Positions 1-13,734 of a stretch of DNA of 13,734 nucleotides are shown here, in pieces. Both the position numbers and the translations under genes were made by a program. This stretch comes from Auxenochlorella pyrenoidosa. Taxonomy: Eukaryota; Chlorophyta; Trebouxiophyceae; Chlorellales; Chlorellaceae. Location of the stretch: positions 80,834 through 94,567 of the forward strand of contig KQ481955.1 in NCBI GenBank assembly GCA_001430745.1, read 5' to 3'. The stretch's first letter is position 1; each line of letters starts with the position of its first letter. The notes under the pieces are model-generated. The model saw only the letters and a program-made list of their open reading frames with translations. It was not told the origin of the DNA and did no database searches.

Positions 1-24
1 TGCGGGACAAGGGGTGCCAAATTC

Positions 25-1337
25 CTACAAGCTGGAATGGATCCACCCGCCAGCATGCACTCCTAAGGAACCAGAAGACAGTGAGGAGAGTTCGGCACGC
101 TTGCAATGAGGACAAAAGGCTTCACAGGCGGCCTCACCGGGCGACTGGATGAGCTCCGCCCCGATGGGCACCTGCACCGTCACGCCCTCCTCCTCCAGAG
201 CCAGCGCCACCTTGCGCCCCTCCAGCTGCAGGCGCAGAGGGAGCGAGGCAGCGGTCCGGCCAGCAGCATGGGTGCATGAAGCATCCCCTGCTAAGGGGTG
301 TGGTGGCCGTGCCCTGCGCACTTCCCCCCCCCCCACCCTCGACCCCCAACCCCAAGCCTCGCCTGCGCATGCTCCAGCTCTGCCTTGCGGGCCACAGTGA
401 GGAACACCTCCTCCAGCGGAGTCATGCGCAGCTGCACATCCGCCACACCCAGCGCAGGGCTGGCCTGCGGGGGCGGCGGGCAGCGGCGGCGCAGGTGTGA
501 GGCAGGCGGCCGCCAAGCAGTGCACGCAGCAGCCGCCAGGCCACGCCATGTGCAGGCCCAGCTCTGGGACGCAGTCGCTGCAGGGCATACAGAGTGCAGC
601 TTGGCAGCTGCAGCCCAGAGCCGGGAGTACGGCTGTGGCACCGGCGGCCAGCCTGCCGGCCGACCGTGGCACACCAGCACCGCAGGCACACTCTCAACCG
701 GGCGCGCCTTGAGGTGGGCAAAGAGGGCGGGCAGGCGCTCCTCGTGCTCGTAAGGCACCAGGAAGTGAACATAGTCCAGGGACTCGTCGCCTGCGGGGTG
801 CCACAGGGCAAGGAAGAGGACATGCAGGTTTCAAATACCAAGAAACTGGAGCAGGCGCAGAGCTGGGGTCCCGCGCTGCCGTGCTGGCAAAGTGACCCCT
901 GCTTCCCCCATGAGCACCCGACCATGAAGAGAAGAAAGCTGACATGCCCATGGCAAGGCATCATCCACGTCTGCAGCTCACAGGGCTTGATGGCAAGCTG
1001 CTGAAGGAAGAGGGCCTTGACGGCGGCGGCGTGCCGCGCAGCCACAGGGTCCCGCTGGTGGCACTGCCCCCCCGGCTGCTCCTGGTGCCCGCCGCCCACG
1101 CCGCTGCCTGCCACTGCAGCTGCTGCCACGGGCTCAGCTTGGATCTCACACAGAGGGTTGCTGTAGCTGCTGCTGGGGCTGCTGCCAAGAGCGGAAGGGC
1201 CAGGCATGCCTGCGCCTGCGGCGCCGCTGCCGCTGCCCAGCACGCGCACGCTGACGCGGTACCCACTGCCAAAGCGCGACTTGAGGCGCAGCGAGTTGCC
1301 CAGGCAGCGCAGGTGGCCGCGGGCCATGATGCCGATC
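25..1337 (-). other. ABCA C-terminal regulatory domain with low-complexity insert (exons 25-29)
   Basis: Exon 25 starts with [14 protein letters not shown] and the strand YRVSVRV, which follow the NBD in ABCA proteins. A stretch rich in Ala, Gly, Ser, Gln and Pro (about 75 residues) then interrupts the domain. It resumes with [14 protein letters not shown] and, in exon 26, [19 protein letters not shown]. Exon 27 has the family landmark [13 protein letters not shown] and exon 28 has [12 protein letters not shown], equivalent to the VPIGARFV-type end motif of plant ABCA proteins. The final 11 residues (exon 29) match nothing I recognise, and the end of the protein is uncertain. Confidence 0.75.
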
Positions 1338-4300
1338 CTGCGGGCAGGGTTGAGGGAGCGGCAGCAAGCTCACGCGCGCGCCTCTCCCATGGTGCTCACC
1401 GCCAGGGACACAAGCACAAAGCAGCCCCCTCTCAAGCACTGCCATGCCGCCTGCAGCGCTGCGCTGCCGACCACAGCGTGCCCAGCGCGAAGGCGCACCT
1501 GTCCCCCAGTATGTCGGCCTCCTCCATGCTGTGCGTGGTCAGCACCACAGCGCGGTCCCGCTTGGCCCGGTCCACCAGGTCCCACAGGTGGCGCCTGCGG
1601 GGGTTGGGGGAGGGGGATGGGTGGGGGTGGGTGGGGGGCATGGAACATGCCGCAGTGTGGGGCGCTGTATGCAGGCGCTGTGGCATCGCGCCACCAGCTC
1701 CAGCGCGGCCCTGGGCGGCTGTCGCTCTCCAAGCCTTCCCGCCCTGGCGCTCGGCGGGCCGGGCGCTGCACGGGGGCCTGGGCGGAGCAGCCCCAGGGCA
1801 TGCGGGGCGGCGCTGACGTGGCGGCGCGCTTGCCTGCTGATGGGGTCCAGGCCGGTGGTGGGCTCGTCCAGATAGACGACCTGCAGGGGGGGTGGGGTGG
1901 GTTGGGTTGAGGGTGGGGTGGGGTGCTTTGGTGTGTGTTTGTGTGTGTGATTGAAGCAGGCGGACCTTCGGAAAGGGAGGCAACGCAGAGTAGAGCTGCG
2001 GCAGGCCGGGCCGTCATGCTCTGCATCCCAGGATGCTCTCGGCCCCCCGCATGATCGGCCCGCAAGACCCACCCGCCCCACCTCCACCACAAACACAGTC
2101 TTGCCTGCGGGTCCCCCAGCAGCGCGATGGCCACCGACAGCCGCCGCTTCATGCCGCCCGAGTAGGCGCCAGCACGCACGCCGCCGGCCTCGGCCAGCCG
2201 CACCTCATCCAGCAGCCGGGCTGCCTCGTCACGGGCCGCTCCAGCGGGAAGGCCTGCAGAGGGGATCATGCGGCGTGTGCGGCTGTCAACTCCTGAGGGG
2301 GGAGACGAAATGCAGTTGCGCTCGGGTGCTTTGTCCTGCCTTTTTAGTGCTTGGGCGGGCGTGGCCATGCGCGGCCATGTCGCCCAGACATGACAACATG
2401 CTGCGAATTGTCATAGTTGGGCCGGCATGCTGCAGGCGAGGTTGCCAGGTGCCAGGAGCTGCCCGCCCCAGCCCCCTCACCCTTGACGGCGCCAAACAGC
2501 AGCAGGTGCTCCTGCCCGGTCAGCTGCTCAAACAGGACGTCAAACTGCGGATTGATTGATTGAAGTTATTGATTTGTATTGAACAGGTTCAATTGATTGA
2601 TCGATTGTGGGATTGGTGGGGAGGATGATGCCACCAGCCAGCACGCGTGCCCACCAGCCAGGCAATTCCTGCCCGGATGCCAGCGCCAGCACTGCCACAG
2701 TGGCGCCCCGCCAGGGCCAACCTGCTCCCTGTCTGCAGCCTTTGGCTTCTCATCTTGGCTGCAGCCCGCGCACCTGGGGGCAGTAGCCCATGAGCGGGCG
2801 CACCCGGTCCATGCCGCCCGCGCTGGCGATGCTCTCGCCGCACACCAGCGCGTCGCCTGCGGCACGGTGCCGAGGGCGTCGGCTCAGGCGCCTCACTGGG
2901 GCGCACCACCTGCCCCTCCAGTAAAATGTGCTGAGGAACGCCGGAGCGCAGAGGCCAGGCTTGGGACCGCACGCAGCGTGCCCTGCTCGCGCCTGCATGC
3001 AGCATGCAGCAGGCACCCTCCCACACTCGCCTCCATCAAAGGGCAGCACGCCGGTCAGGCAGTTCATCGTTGTGGACTTGCCCGCCCCGTTGGGGCCCAG
3101 CAGGGCAAAGCACTCGCCTGCAGCACAGGCGTTGCAGCAGCAGATTGGCAGCCCAGGCTGTCAAGACGGTGAGTGGCATTGCATGCTACCAAGCAAGGTG
3201 GCGTAGCAACGCTGGGCAGGAGGCGCAGGTCAGCTTGCGGCAGGCAGCCGCCCTGCCTTGGTGCACGCCCAGCCAGTTGCCGCAGACCGCGACAAAGGGC
3301 TTGCGACGGAACAGGCCGCCGCGCTGCAGGCACGCAGAGTGGACACACAAACACCTGCTTGGTTCAGGGCTTAGGGGTATGTGGGCGGGCAGGCCAGGCC
3401 ATGCAACCTGCCCCGAGCTCGCGCTGCACGCTGCACCCGTTGCCAGCGCGCTATCAAAGGTCTCAGGCAGCATCGTCAGGCCAAGCATCGCCCGTAGCTC
3501 TCACCTTGTACACCTTGCGCAGCCCAAACATCTCCACAGCATACGGCCGCCCCGCTGCCGCTGTGTCTGGCCCTTCCCCTCCGCCGGGCCCACTCTCCCC
3601 CGCCAGCTGCCTCTGCTTGTCTGCAGCGGCGCCGGCCAGCTCTGCAGGCTGCGTGGGAGCCGCCGCGGGGAGGGCCCTGCCTGCCCGGGCCCGCTGCAGG
3701 TGCGCGGAGCAGCGTGCGCGCTGGCGCTGCGCCTCCTCAGCAACGTCGGGGTCCACAGCCAGGCCGTCGTCCGCCTCTGTCAGGGCGGCCAGCGCCGCGG
3801 CGGCGGCGCGCAGGCTCTTGCGCTGTTGGATTGGATGCAGAGGGCAGGTGGGAGGATGTTCAGGGGCGGAGTTGCACAGGTGGACGAGACACCCGGGCAT
3901 GCTTGCAGCATGAGGGCACAGCGATGTGCAGGTCACAAACACAAGCCGGCCATGCCCCGCGGAGCAGAATCTCCGAGCCCCGCACGCATTCTCAACGTGC
4001 AGGCTGCAAACACAGGCGTACAGCGCTCACCGAGCCGCCCCGCAGCCAGTAGCTGGGCTGCAGAAAGAACCAGGGGGGGCGGCGCACGCCCATGGCGTCG
4101 GGCAGCACTGCATCCAGGTAGATGGCCAGCGCTGTGAAGCCGACACACTGCAGGGTGCGTGCGCGAGGAGGCAGCAGGTGAGGGAGGGGACCAGAAGGCA
4201 TGCAGGCCATGATGCGTAATGTTCCTGCAAGTTCAACCGGTGCCGCCTGCACCCAGGAGCTGACCGGTGTGTGCACACAACACAAACCAGCCTGCACACT

Positions 4301-7300
4301 GTTTGATGGCTTTGTAACTGATGCATTTGAGCCCGAGAGCCGAGCCTCCCCCCAACACCCAACACCCAACACCACCTCCCACCCAACCACCCACCCACTT
4401 GCCTGCACCGCCAGCACCCAGTACATCTGGCCCAGCGGCATCACGCAGCTGGGCTGCCAGTACGAGCCCGCCAGCTGGACGCCGGGCGGCAGCGCGCTGC
4501 CGGGCTGGCAGTAGGCAAAGCGGTCGGCCCAGGGGATGCCCTGCTGCCGGCCTGCAGGACGGGGACCAGCACGGCAAAGCATTGCAACGCACAACACGAC
4601 ATGGCATGGCATGGCACATAAATGTTGTTCCCTGCGCAGCTGGCAAGGGTGCGAAAAAGGTTGGAGCCTGCATGGAGCTGTTCCCATCCTCGAAGAAGTG
4701 CCTGCCCGCGCCCACCGTCTGTGGCCGAGGCAAGGTCCTGCACCCCCTTGGACAGCAGGCTCCAGGGCATGGCGCTGAAGAAGGCAACAGCCACTGTGCT
4801 GTAGCTCGCGCTGCGGGGCGCAGCAGGGTGAGCAGGGCCACAGCGTGCACCACAGCAGCAAGGTCAGGGCAGGCACAAGGAGGGCTGGCCCTGCAGGGAG
4901 CACAGCGTAGGCTGGCCAGCAGGTCCGTCTAGCACGGGGCAAGCCTGGCCCTTAAAGCGCCGCTGCGCCGGTCACAGCGATCCGATGCTGCCCGATGCTG
5001 CCCGATGCTGCCGAGTCGCCCCCGGCCCGCCCCTCACTTGAAGGGGAAGCCAAAGGCGACGACAATGAGGATGACCCAGGCCAGCACAAACAGCATGAAG
5101 CCGGCGGGGACGGCGGCCGAGGCCTGCGAAGAGGCGGGGCAAGGGCAGACCCGCATTTGCAGGCACCAGGGGGGGCTGCAAAGGCGGGCCTGCCATGCTC
5201 GGCTGAAGCCTGACGAAAGCTGGACCGTGCGCAGGTGGGGGTGCTGCAGGGCGCGCACGGGCTCGGCTGCACAGAGGCAAGCGATGGTCGCGGGCATGTG
5301 TTCCACGGCCTGGGTGGCTGGCCGGTTGCCTACCTTGTGCAGAAAGGCGGCCACAAAGAAGCCAAAGGCCGTCATGGCCAGCGACACCAGCAGCAGCAGC
5401 AGGAAGGAGAGGCCAAAGGCGTTGCGCGTGAACTGCAGGTGTTGCAGGCACACGGGGTTGAGCCAGGATGGCGTCAGCGGCCAGCAGTAGCTACTGCCCA
5501 TTGGCTAGCTGCCTGCGTTGCATCTGCTGGCAAGCAGCCAATCAAGGTATGTACAGGGGCTGTGGCTCAACGCGCCCATGCAAAGCAACAGCAGGGTAGC
5601 GCGGGCGTGGTTGTACATAAGGCGGCTTCATGGAGCAACAGATCTTTCTCCAGAGAGCAGTAGGCCATTTTCTGGAGAGCAGCAGGTCTCACCAGCCTGA
5701 AGCCAAAGGCGTAGCCAAAGCCCACCAGCAGGCAGGCCTCCACCGCCGCCAGCAGGCCCTGGAACAGCAACCAGCTGGCCCAGAATGGCAGCGGCCTGCA
5801 GCGGCAGGCGTTGGCGGTGCACTGAGATGCTCTGCTCTGCCAATTTATCGGCTGTGGTGCAAGGCAGCGAGCCATGGCAACGTGTAGCTGCAGCCAACTG
5901 GCTCCTTTGCTACGCATTCTTCTGTTGGCGATGCCCAGGCCGCCATGCTTGCTTACAGCGTTCAGGTGGGCACTCGCGCGTTTGGGCCACTGGCCGAGCT
6001 TGCCAGCAGCTGCACGCTCCCGGCTGGGGGCTCGCGTATGCTGCGCCTGCCATGCCCACCCAGCAGCCCCGGCCTGGGGCCCTCCCCACCTGAGAAAACA
6101 AAGAAAAAAATAACGAGAGAAAAGAAGGAGAGCCCCCCCCCACCTGAGGCCCATTGTGGCCATCATCTGCCGTGCCCGCCCCTCCTTCTCCGCCACAACG
6201 TCGTGCACCAGCAGCACAAACTGCGGGCAGCAGGGGTTGGGGTTCGACGCCCAGTCGGCGTGGAGTGCGAGCTGAGGCAGGCAGGTGGACTGGGCGGATA
6301 AGGGCCTGGTCGCCTGCCGCCGCCTGGGTTTGACCAGGCAGCACGCACCCCCTCCCCTTGAGTGGGACGCCGCGTTGGCAAATAAGCACCTCCTTCCCCC
6401 CCCCCCCCCCCCCCCCTCCGCCTGGAACATGATGCTGGCAAAGAGGAAGGTGGGGGCGAACTGGCCAATCATGGAGGGGGACTTGGCGGTGGGGTGAGGG
6501 AACTGGGCGAGCCCCACATCCCAGCTGCAGGGAGGGGGGAGGTGTATGCACTGTGAGCTGCAGGTGCCGAGGGGCAGTTAGTCAACGCGTGGCAACAGCA
6601 GCCGGGCGGGGCGATCATTTTAAAGCCAGCACCGGCTCGCCTGAGGGAGGCGTTGCCGGTTAGGCGCCGTGCAATCTCGCGCTCCACTGCCACCTGGAGC
6701 GGCAGCTGCAGGGTCCAGGCGAGGGCGCGGCAGCAGGGTGATCAGGGAAAGTTCGTGAAGCTGTGGCAGGCAGTACAGTACTGAGGGGCATCCGTGGGAG
6801 CAGGGGCAGCGGTGCAACCCTGCCCACTGCAGTCCCATCAGGAGAGACGGACAATGCTGAGATGGAGGGGACATTCTGGGAAGGCAGTCTGGTTTGTGCC
6901 CCCAAGCCCGCCAGCCGTTGGCTTTCGATGCAGTAGCCTCCCTCCCACCTGGATGTATGTGTTGGGGTGCTGGTAGCGCCCCTTAAACCACTGCACGCTC
7001 GAGTCTGTGAATGGCAAAATCGGGATTGCAAGGGGTGGCAGGGAGGCTGAGTAGCTGCGGGCACAGCGTTTGCCGTGCACGGCCATGCTTGGAGCAGGCA
7101 GGGGAGCCACACCAAGCACACTGGCCACCATGCTGCCCACCGCTGTACCCTCCTCATGCTGCCCACTCACTGGTCTGGATAGAAAAAGTGAGGGGGCGGG
7201 TTGCTGCCGGCGCCGCCGGCAGCCCCTGCGCCGCCTGCGCTTGCTGTTGCATTGCGCCAGCCTGGAACGACGCAGGGTCGCCGGCGGCTGCGCCAGGCAG

Positions 7301-8945
7301 CACGCCATAGGCATAGGCACCACGGGCGCTGGCCGTCGCGTTTCCGAGGCTTGCATTGCTGGACATAGTGCCGATCATGCCCGCAAGGCTTGAGCTGCCG
7401 GGGGCAGCACTGGCCAGCGCAGGATCTGCTGTGCCTCCCGGGCCTGCTGGACTTGGGGCTGCCTGGCTGGCGCTGGCAGGCGCTGGGCTGGTGGAGTTGT
7501 CTGGCGTGGAAAAGATGACCGCCGCCAGCGCCTGCGGTCAGCAGCAGGGGCGCACGCAAAGACCCGTCGGAAGAATCAAGCGGCTGGCAGGCTCAGCAAG
7601 CAAATCTTCTGAATCGCATCAGTGCCTTGCTCCAGGCTTGCATGCACCCCGCACAGCTGCCCCCGGCCCGCCGCCGCTGCTCACCGTTTCGGGATGCGCA
7701 AGCAGCCAGGCATCCACTGCCGACGCGTTGGGCAGGCCCAGCACATGGTCTGGCGGCAGGGGCGGGTTGTTGTATGCTGCCACCCCTCGCACCACAGCCT
7801 CAACATCAGGGTCGCCCTGCAAGGCGAGGGCGGGGTGGATTGGAGCAGGAATGGGTAGTCAGATGCGATGCACTGTACACGAAGACTTAATTGTGCTCTT
7901 GTGGGGCGGTGGGCGTGCAGCCTGGCTCTAGAGAGCTCAGAGATGGAGCAGCAGCTTGACAAGGAGGCTATACAGGATGCCCGCTCAGCGGCATCCCGCA
8001 GCGCCGCCCGCATGCCTGCTGGCCAGCCTCACCGCTGGGGCGTATAAAAAGGTTATGCAGGGCTGGCCCGCCCGCATGAAAAGGTTGTCTGAGCAGTCGG
8101 GGACGGGGCCCACCGGCTGCGCCACCGCCGTTTCCACGCGGCTGAAGGCCGGCTGGCGATGTCGGGAGGCACACACTGCGGAAAGGCGAGCAGAAAGCTC
8201 TCATGCAGTGCCGATGGCGGGGCAATTCCACTCATCAGCATTTTCTGCCATGTCCACCGCCAGCGCTTGGCCCCTGGTTGGCTGGGTTGAGCTGGCCTTA
8301 GAGGCACCACGTGTGCAAGCTGCTGCCCCCCCCCACCATGCTGCCCCGCCCTGTCCCCACCTGCACGGTCCACCACCCATATAAGGGCGATGAAGAGAAC
8401 CGCCTGTAGCACGAGCAGCAGGTTGGTCTTCCAGGCACGCACCCTGTGTGTGGGGGGGGAGAACACGTGCAGTGGGCATCGGCACGTAGTGGGCAGCAGC
8501 AGGGCGCACTGGGCAGGCGGTTGCTGCACGGAGAGGGGGTGGCAAGACTTTCCCTGCGGTGCAGCTAGCTGCCGGGTACCGGCTTGCGCAATTTGTCGCT
8601 GCCAAGCTCGCCTGACCAGCAGGTTGCGCCGCGTCAGCGCCACCAGCTGCTGCCACTGTAGGGCCCCGCCAGAGGCGAGCCGCGGGCGGCGCCGAACCTG
8701 CAGAGGTGTCGTGCAGAATGAAGTGCTTGAGGCAGCCGAGCACTGGGCCACGCTGCGTGCCAGGCACATCTGCCTCCAGCCTACCGAGCGCAGCAGACCT
8801 GCAGAGTGGGCGTGTCTTTGCGCTGCACACTCGGCTTTCGTCCGCCTCCCGGCGATGGCGGCGCCAGCGCCTCCTCAGCTGGCAGCTGCGCCCGTCCACC
8901 AGCCATGCTGCCGGAACTGCCATCCGCAATCACATTGAAAGCCAT
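25..8945 (-). CDS. ABCA: Half-size ABC transporter, subfamily A (ABCA/ATH-like), 29-exon model
   Basis: An ATP-driven membrane transporter; the family moves lipids or fatty acids, but the substrate here is unknown. Exons 5'->3' on the minus strand: 8945-8799, 8697-8612, 8443-8361, 8175-8033, 7816-7685, 7531-7171, 7004-6949, 6705-6641, 6524-6422, 6220-6144, 5795-5693, 5432-5334, 5123-5038, 4810-4716, 4551-4403, 4147-4031, 3822-3505, 3323-3257, 3117-3031, 2856-2774, 2544-2481, 2253-2105, 1880-1834, 1594-1499, 1337-982, 790-708, 464-363, 225-138, 62-25. All phases agree and the model closes at a TAG (27-25), giving 1159 residues. The order is TM1 (~85-102), a large loop, TM2 (~376-398), TM3 (~422-450), TM4 (~460-482), TM5 (~491-513), TM6 (~584-612), then one NBD (~741-940) and a C-terminal domain. 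The single TMD-NBD unit matches plant half-size ABCA proteins. The ATG at 8945 was chosen because TM1 lies near the N-terminus in this family; the frame stays open upstream to 9209. Nine or ten introns have GC donors. The last exon is the weakest part, and the exon 26 donor has an alternative. Confidence 0.9.
1499..3323 (-). other. ABCA nucleotide-binding domain (exons 18-24)
   Basis: The ATP-binding and hydrolysis domain of the transporter. Spliced motifs in order are Walker A GPNGAGKS (residues 770-777, exon 19), Q-loop YCPQ (Q819, end of exon 20), the ABCA-typical signature [10 protein letters not shown] (from residue 871, exon 22), Walker B VVYLDEP with catalytic Glu896 (exon 23), D-loop GLDP (900-903) and switch region [10 protein letters not shown] with His927 (exon 24). 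All key residues are present, so the domain should be active. Four of the introns inside or just before this region (18, 19, 22, 23) use GC donors; joining across them is required to restore contiguous motifs, for example LPFDG-G-DALV and DPIS-R-RHLW. Confidence 0.93.
2549..2616. repeat. AT-rich GATT/ATTG repeat island in ABCA intron 20
   Basis: Degenerate repeats of GATT/ATTG with an inverted repeat ATTGAAC/GTTCAAT separated by 2 nt (2578-2593). It sits just upstream, in sense direction, of the exon 21 acceptor and contrasts sharply in composition with its surroundings. Confidence 0.8.
4351..4371. repeat. Three tandem copies of CCCAACA in ABCA intron 15
   Basis: A short 7-nt minisatellite followed by further CCCAACC/CCCACC sequence up to the GC donor of intron 15. 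It does not match the plant-type telomere repeat. Confidence 0.85.
4601..4615. repeat. Three tandem copies of ATGGC in ABCA intron 14
   Basis: A simple pentanucleotide repeat within an intron; no function suggested. Confidence 0.8.
4982..5011. repeat. Three exact tandem copies of a 10-mer (CCGATGCTGC)
   Basis: Lies inside ABCA intron 13, about 25 nt downstream (in sense direction) of the exon 13 donor. No coding role. Confidence 0.9.
5796..6143 (-). other. ABCA intron 10, the longest intron (348 nt), no gene inside
   Basis: GT donor after exon 10 and CAG acceptor before exon 11. I saw no RNA gene, coding exon or mobile element in it on either strand. Confidence 0.8.
6396..6416. repeat. 21-nt C homopolymer in ABCA intron 9 (G run in the transcript)
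   Basis: An uninterrupted C tract on the plus strand, so a G21 run in the sense transcript. It begins at position +6 of the GC 5' splice site of intron 9 (6421-6420). Its length is likely polymorphic or error-prone in sequencing. Confidence 0.95.
6422..8443 (-). other. ABCA TM1 and large extracytoplasmic loop up to TM2 (exons 3-9)
   Basis: Exon 3 (8443-8361) encodes a hydrophobic helix, [17 protein letters not shown], after a basic stretch (TRRNLLVR), the usual TM1 of an ABCA half. Exons 4-8 encode about 250 hydrophilic residues, and exon 9 resumes with the hydrophobic TM2. The loop holds six N-glycosylation sequons (N183, N209, N256, N261, N318, N354) and a Ser/Thr/Pro/Ala-rich stretch in exon 6 (7531-7171). 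The motif [16 protein letters not shown] in exon 4 resembles the Cys-containing start of this loop in plant ABCA proteins. The sequons all falling between TM1 and TM2 supports a luminal or extracellular side. Confidence 0.8.
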
Positions 8946-9423
8946 TGAAGGGGCACGTTTTCGGGCACTCCCCGCCGCAGGGGTCCACGAGGCAAGCCCC
9001 TTGAGCCGCGGGCGGTGCCGCCCTGGGCGCCGCCACCGGTGTGGCGCCCCTCTTGCAGCCACTCCGATCTTTCGGAAATGTCGAGATTGGGCTAACGACA
9101 CCTGTACGCGGCCCACGAGGCACGCGACTAGCGCAGTGAAGTGTGTATTCTCGGTATAGCGAGCGACGGCACGTATACGTCGTATGATAGAGTCTATGGC
9201 ACGGTCCAAGGCTCTGGACGAGCCGGAAAGGGCAAACCTGCGCGCCTCAGTGCACTGGTTGCCAGCGAGGCATTGCCACTGCCAACCGAGCCGTGAGCCA
9301 TCTCGGAACCCCTGCGTGTGCCTTACTCACACTTCTATCACGTTCAGAAAGGCCAGATCGCACCTGGCCAGCCGACTGACTCTGCACGACACGGACTGGC
9401 GCCCGCGCCACGGGGATTGTCCA
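8946..9423. promoter_or_regulatory. Divergent intergenic region (ABCA <- -> AAT), putative shared promoter and 5' leaders
   Basis: These 478 nt lie between the two start codons. No coding exon or RNA gene could be supported here, though both flanking frames stay open into it (minus to 9209, plus from 9184). It is less GC-rich around 9060-9240 than the gene bodies. It holds an inverted repeat, GGGCGCC/GGCGCCC with an 11-nt spacer (9025-9049), and a perfect 10-nt palindrome, ACGTATACGT (9171-9180). No convincing TATA box was seen, and transcription starts cannot be placed from sequence alone. The promoter role is inferred from the head-to-head layout. Confidence 0.5.

Positions 9424-13734
<4,311 letters not shown>

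Noticed and set aside
944..4137. Long plus-strand open frames (944-1816, 1206-1910, 3004-4137) opposite the ABCA gene
   Set aside because: They cross ABCA exons and introns, show no recognisable domain, and are expected from GC-rich antisense sequence with few stops.
5035..5040. Apparent stop (TTCAAGTGA) right after the TM5 segment of ABCA
   Set aside because: The TGA belongs to a GTGAGG donor after TTCAA; splicing to 4810 restores the frame and expected sequence, so this is not a truncation.
6380..6395. GT donor (GAG|GTGCTT) beyond the homopolymer as the end of ABCA exon 9
   Set aside because: It joins to exon 10 in the wrong phase and would insert a poly-Gly stretch; the GC donor gives exact family continuity.
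25..8945. Full-size (two-TMD, two-NBD) ABCA
   Set aside because: Only one TMD and one complete NBD are found, and the protein ends in C-terminal domain motifs; TM1 begins near the N-terminus.
8875..9209. Minus-strand open frames in the divergent interval (8875-9123 and the upstream extension to 9209) as a separate gene or longer ABCA N-terminus
   Set aside because: No recognisable domain; one only extends the ABCA first exon upstream of a plausible start. Not excluded, but not supported.
9184..9423. Upstream in-frame ATG at 9184 as the aminotransferase start
   Set aside because: It would bury the PTS2 about 90 residues into the protein and adds sequence unlike any family N-terminus; more likely 5' leader.

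Overview
The window looks like nuclear DNA of a chlorophyte green alga, possibly a trebouxiophyte; the lineage is inference. It is GC-rich, carries long C and G tracts, and holds two protein genes cut into many short exons by introns of about 75 to 350 nt. I found no bacterial-style operon, rRNA, tRNA, transposon or CRISPR array. Almost all long open frames in the track are antisense or read-through shadows of these two genes.

Positions 25-8945, minus strand: a half-size ABC transporter of subfamily A (ABCA, plant 'ATH' type). I rebuilt 29 exons, all joined in consistent phase, giving a model of about 1159 residues. It has a short N-terminus, TM1, a large extracytoplasmic loop, TM2-TM6, a linker, one nucleotide-binding domain with every catalytic motif, and a C-terminal regulatory domain. 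Only the last exon and one donor (exon 26) are uncertain.

Positions 8946-9423: the head-to-head interval between the two start codons, presumably a shared divergent promoter plus both 5' leaders. No other gene is visible in it.

Positions 9424 to the right edge, plus strand: an aspartate aminotransferase. Sixteen exons are visible (351 residues); roughly the last 90-100 residues lie outside the window. The N-terminus carries a perfect PTS2 peroxisomal signal, as in the Arabidopsis ASP3 type. A second in-frame AUG in a better context could yield a cytosolic form. The transporter (lipid transport, by family) and the transaminase (malate/aspartate and nitrogen metabolism) have no obvious functional link beyond sharing an upstream region.

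The most unusual signal is in splicing. Twelve or thirteen of 44 identifiable 5' splice sites are GC rather than GT, in both genes, and every one is preceded by AG in the exon. In most eukaryotes GC-AG introns are about one percent. I found no novel multi-gene system.
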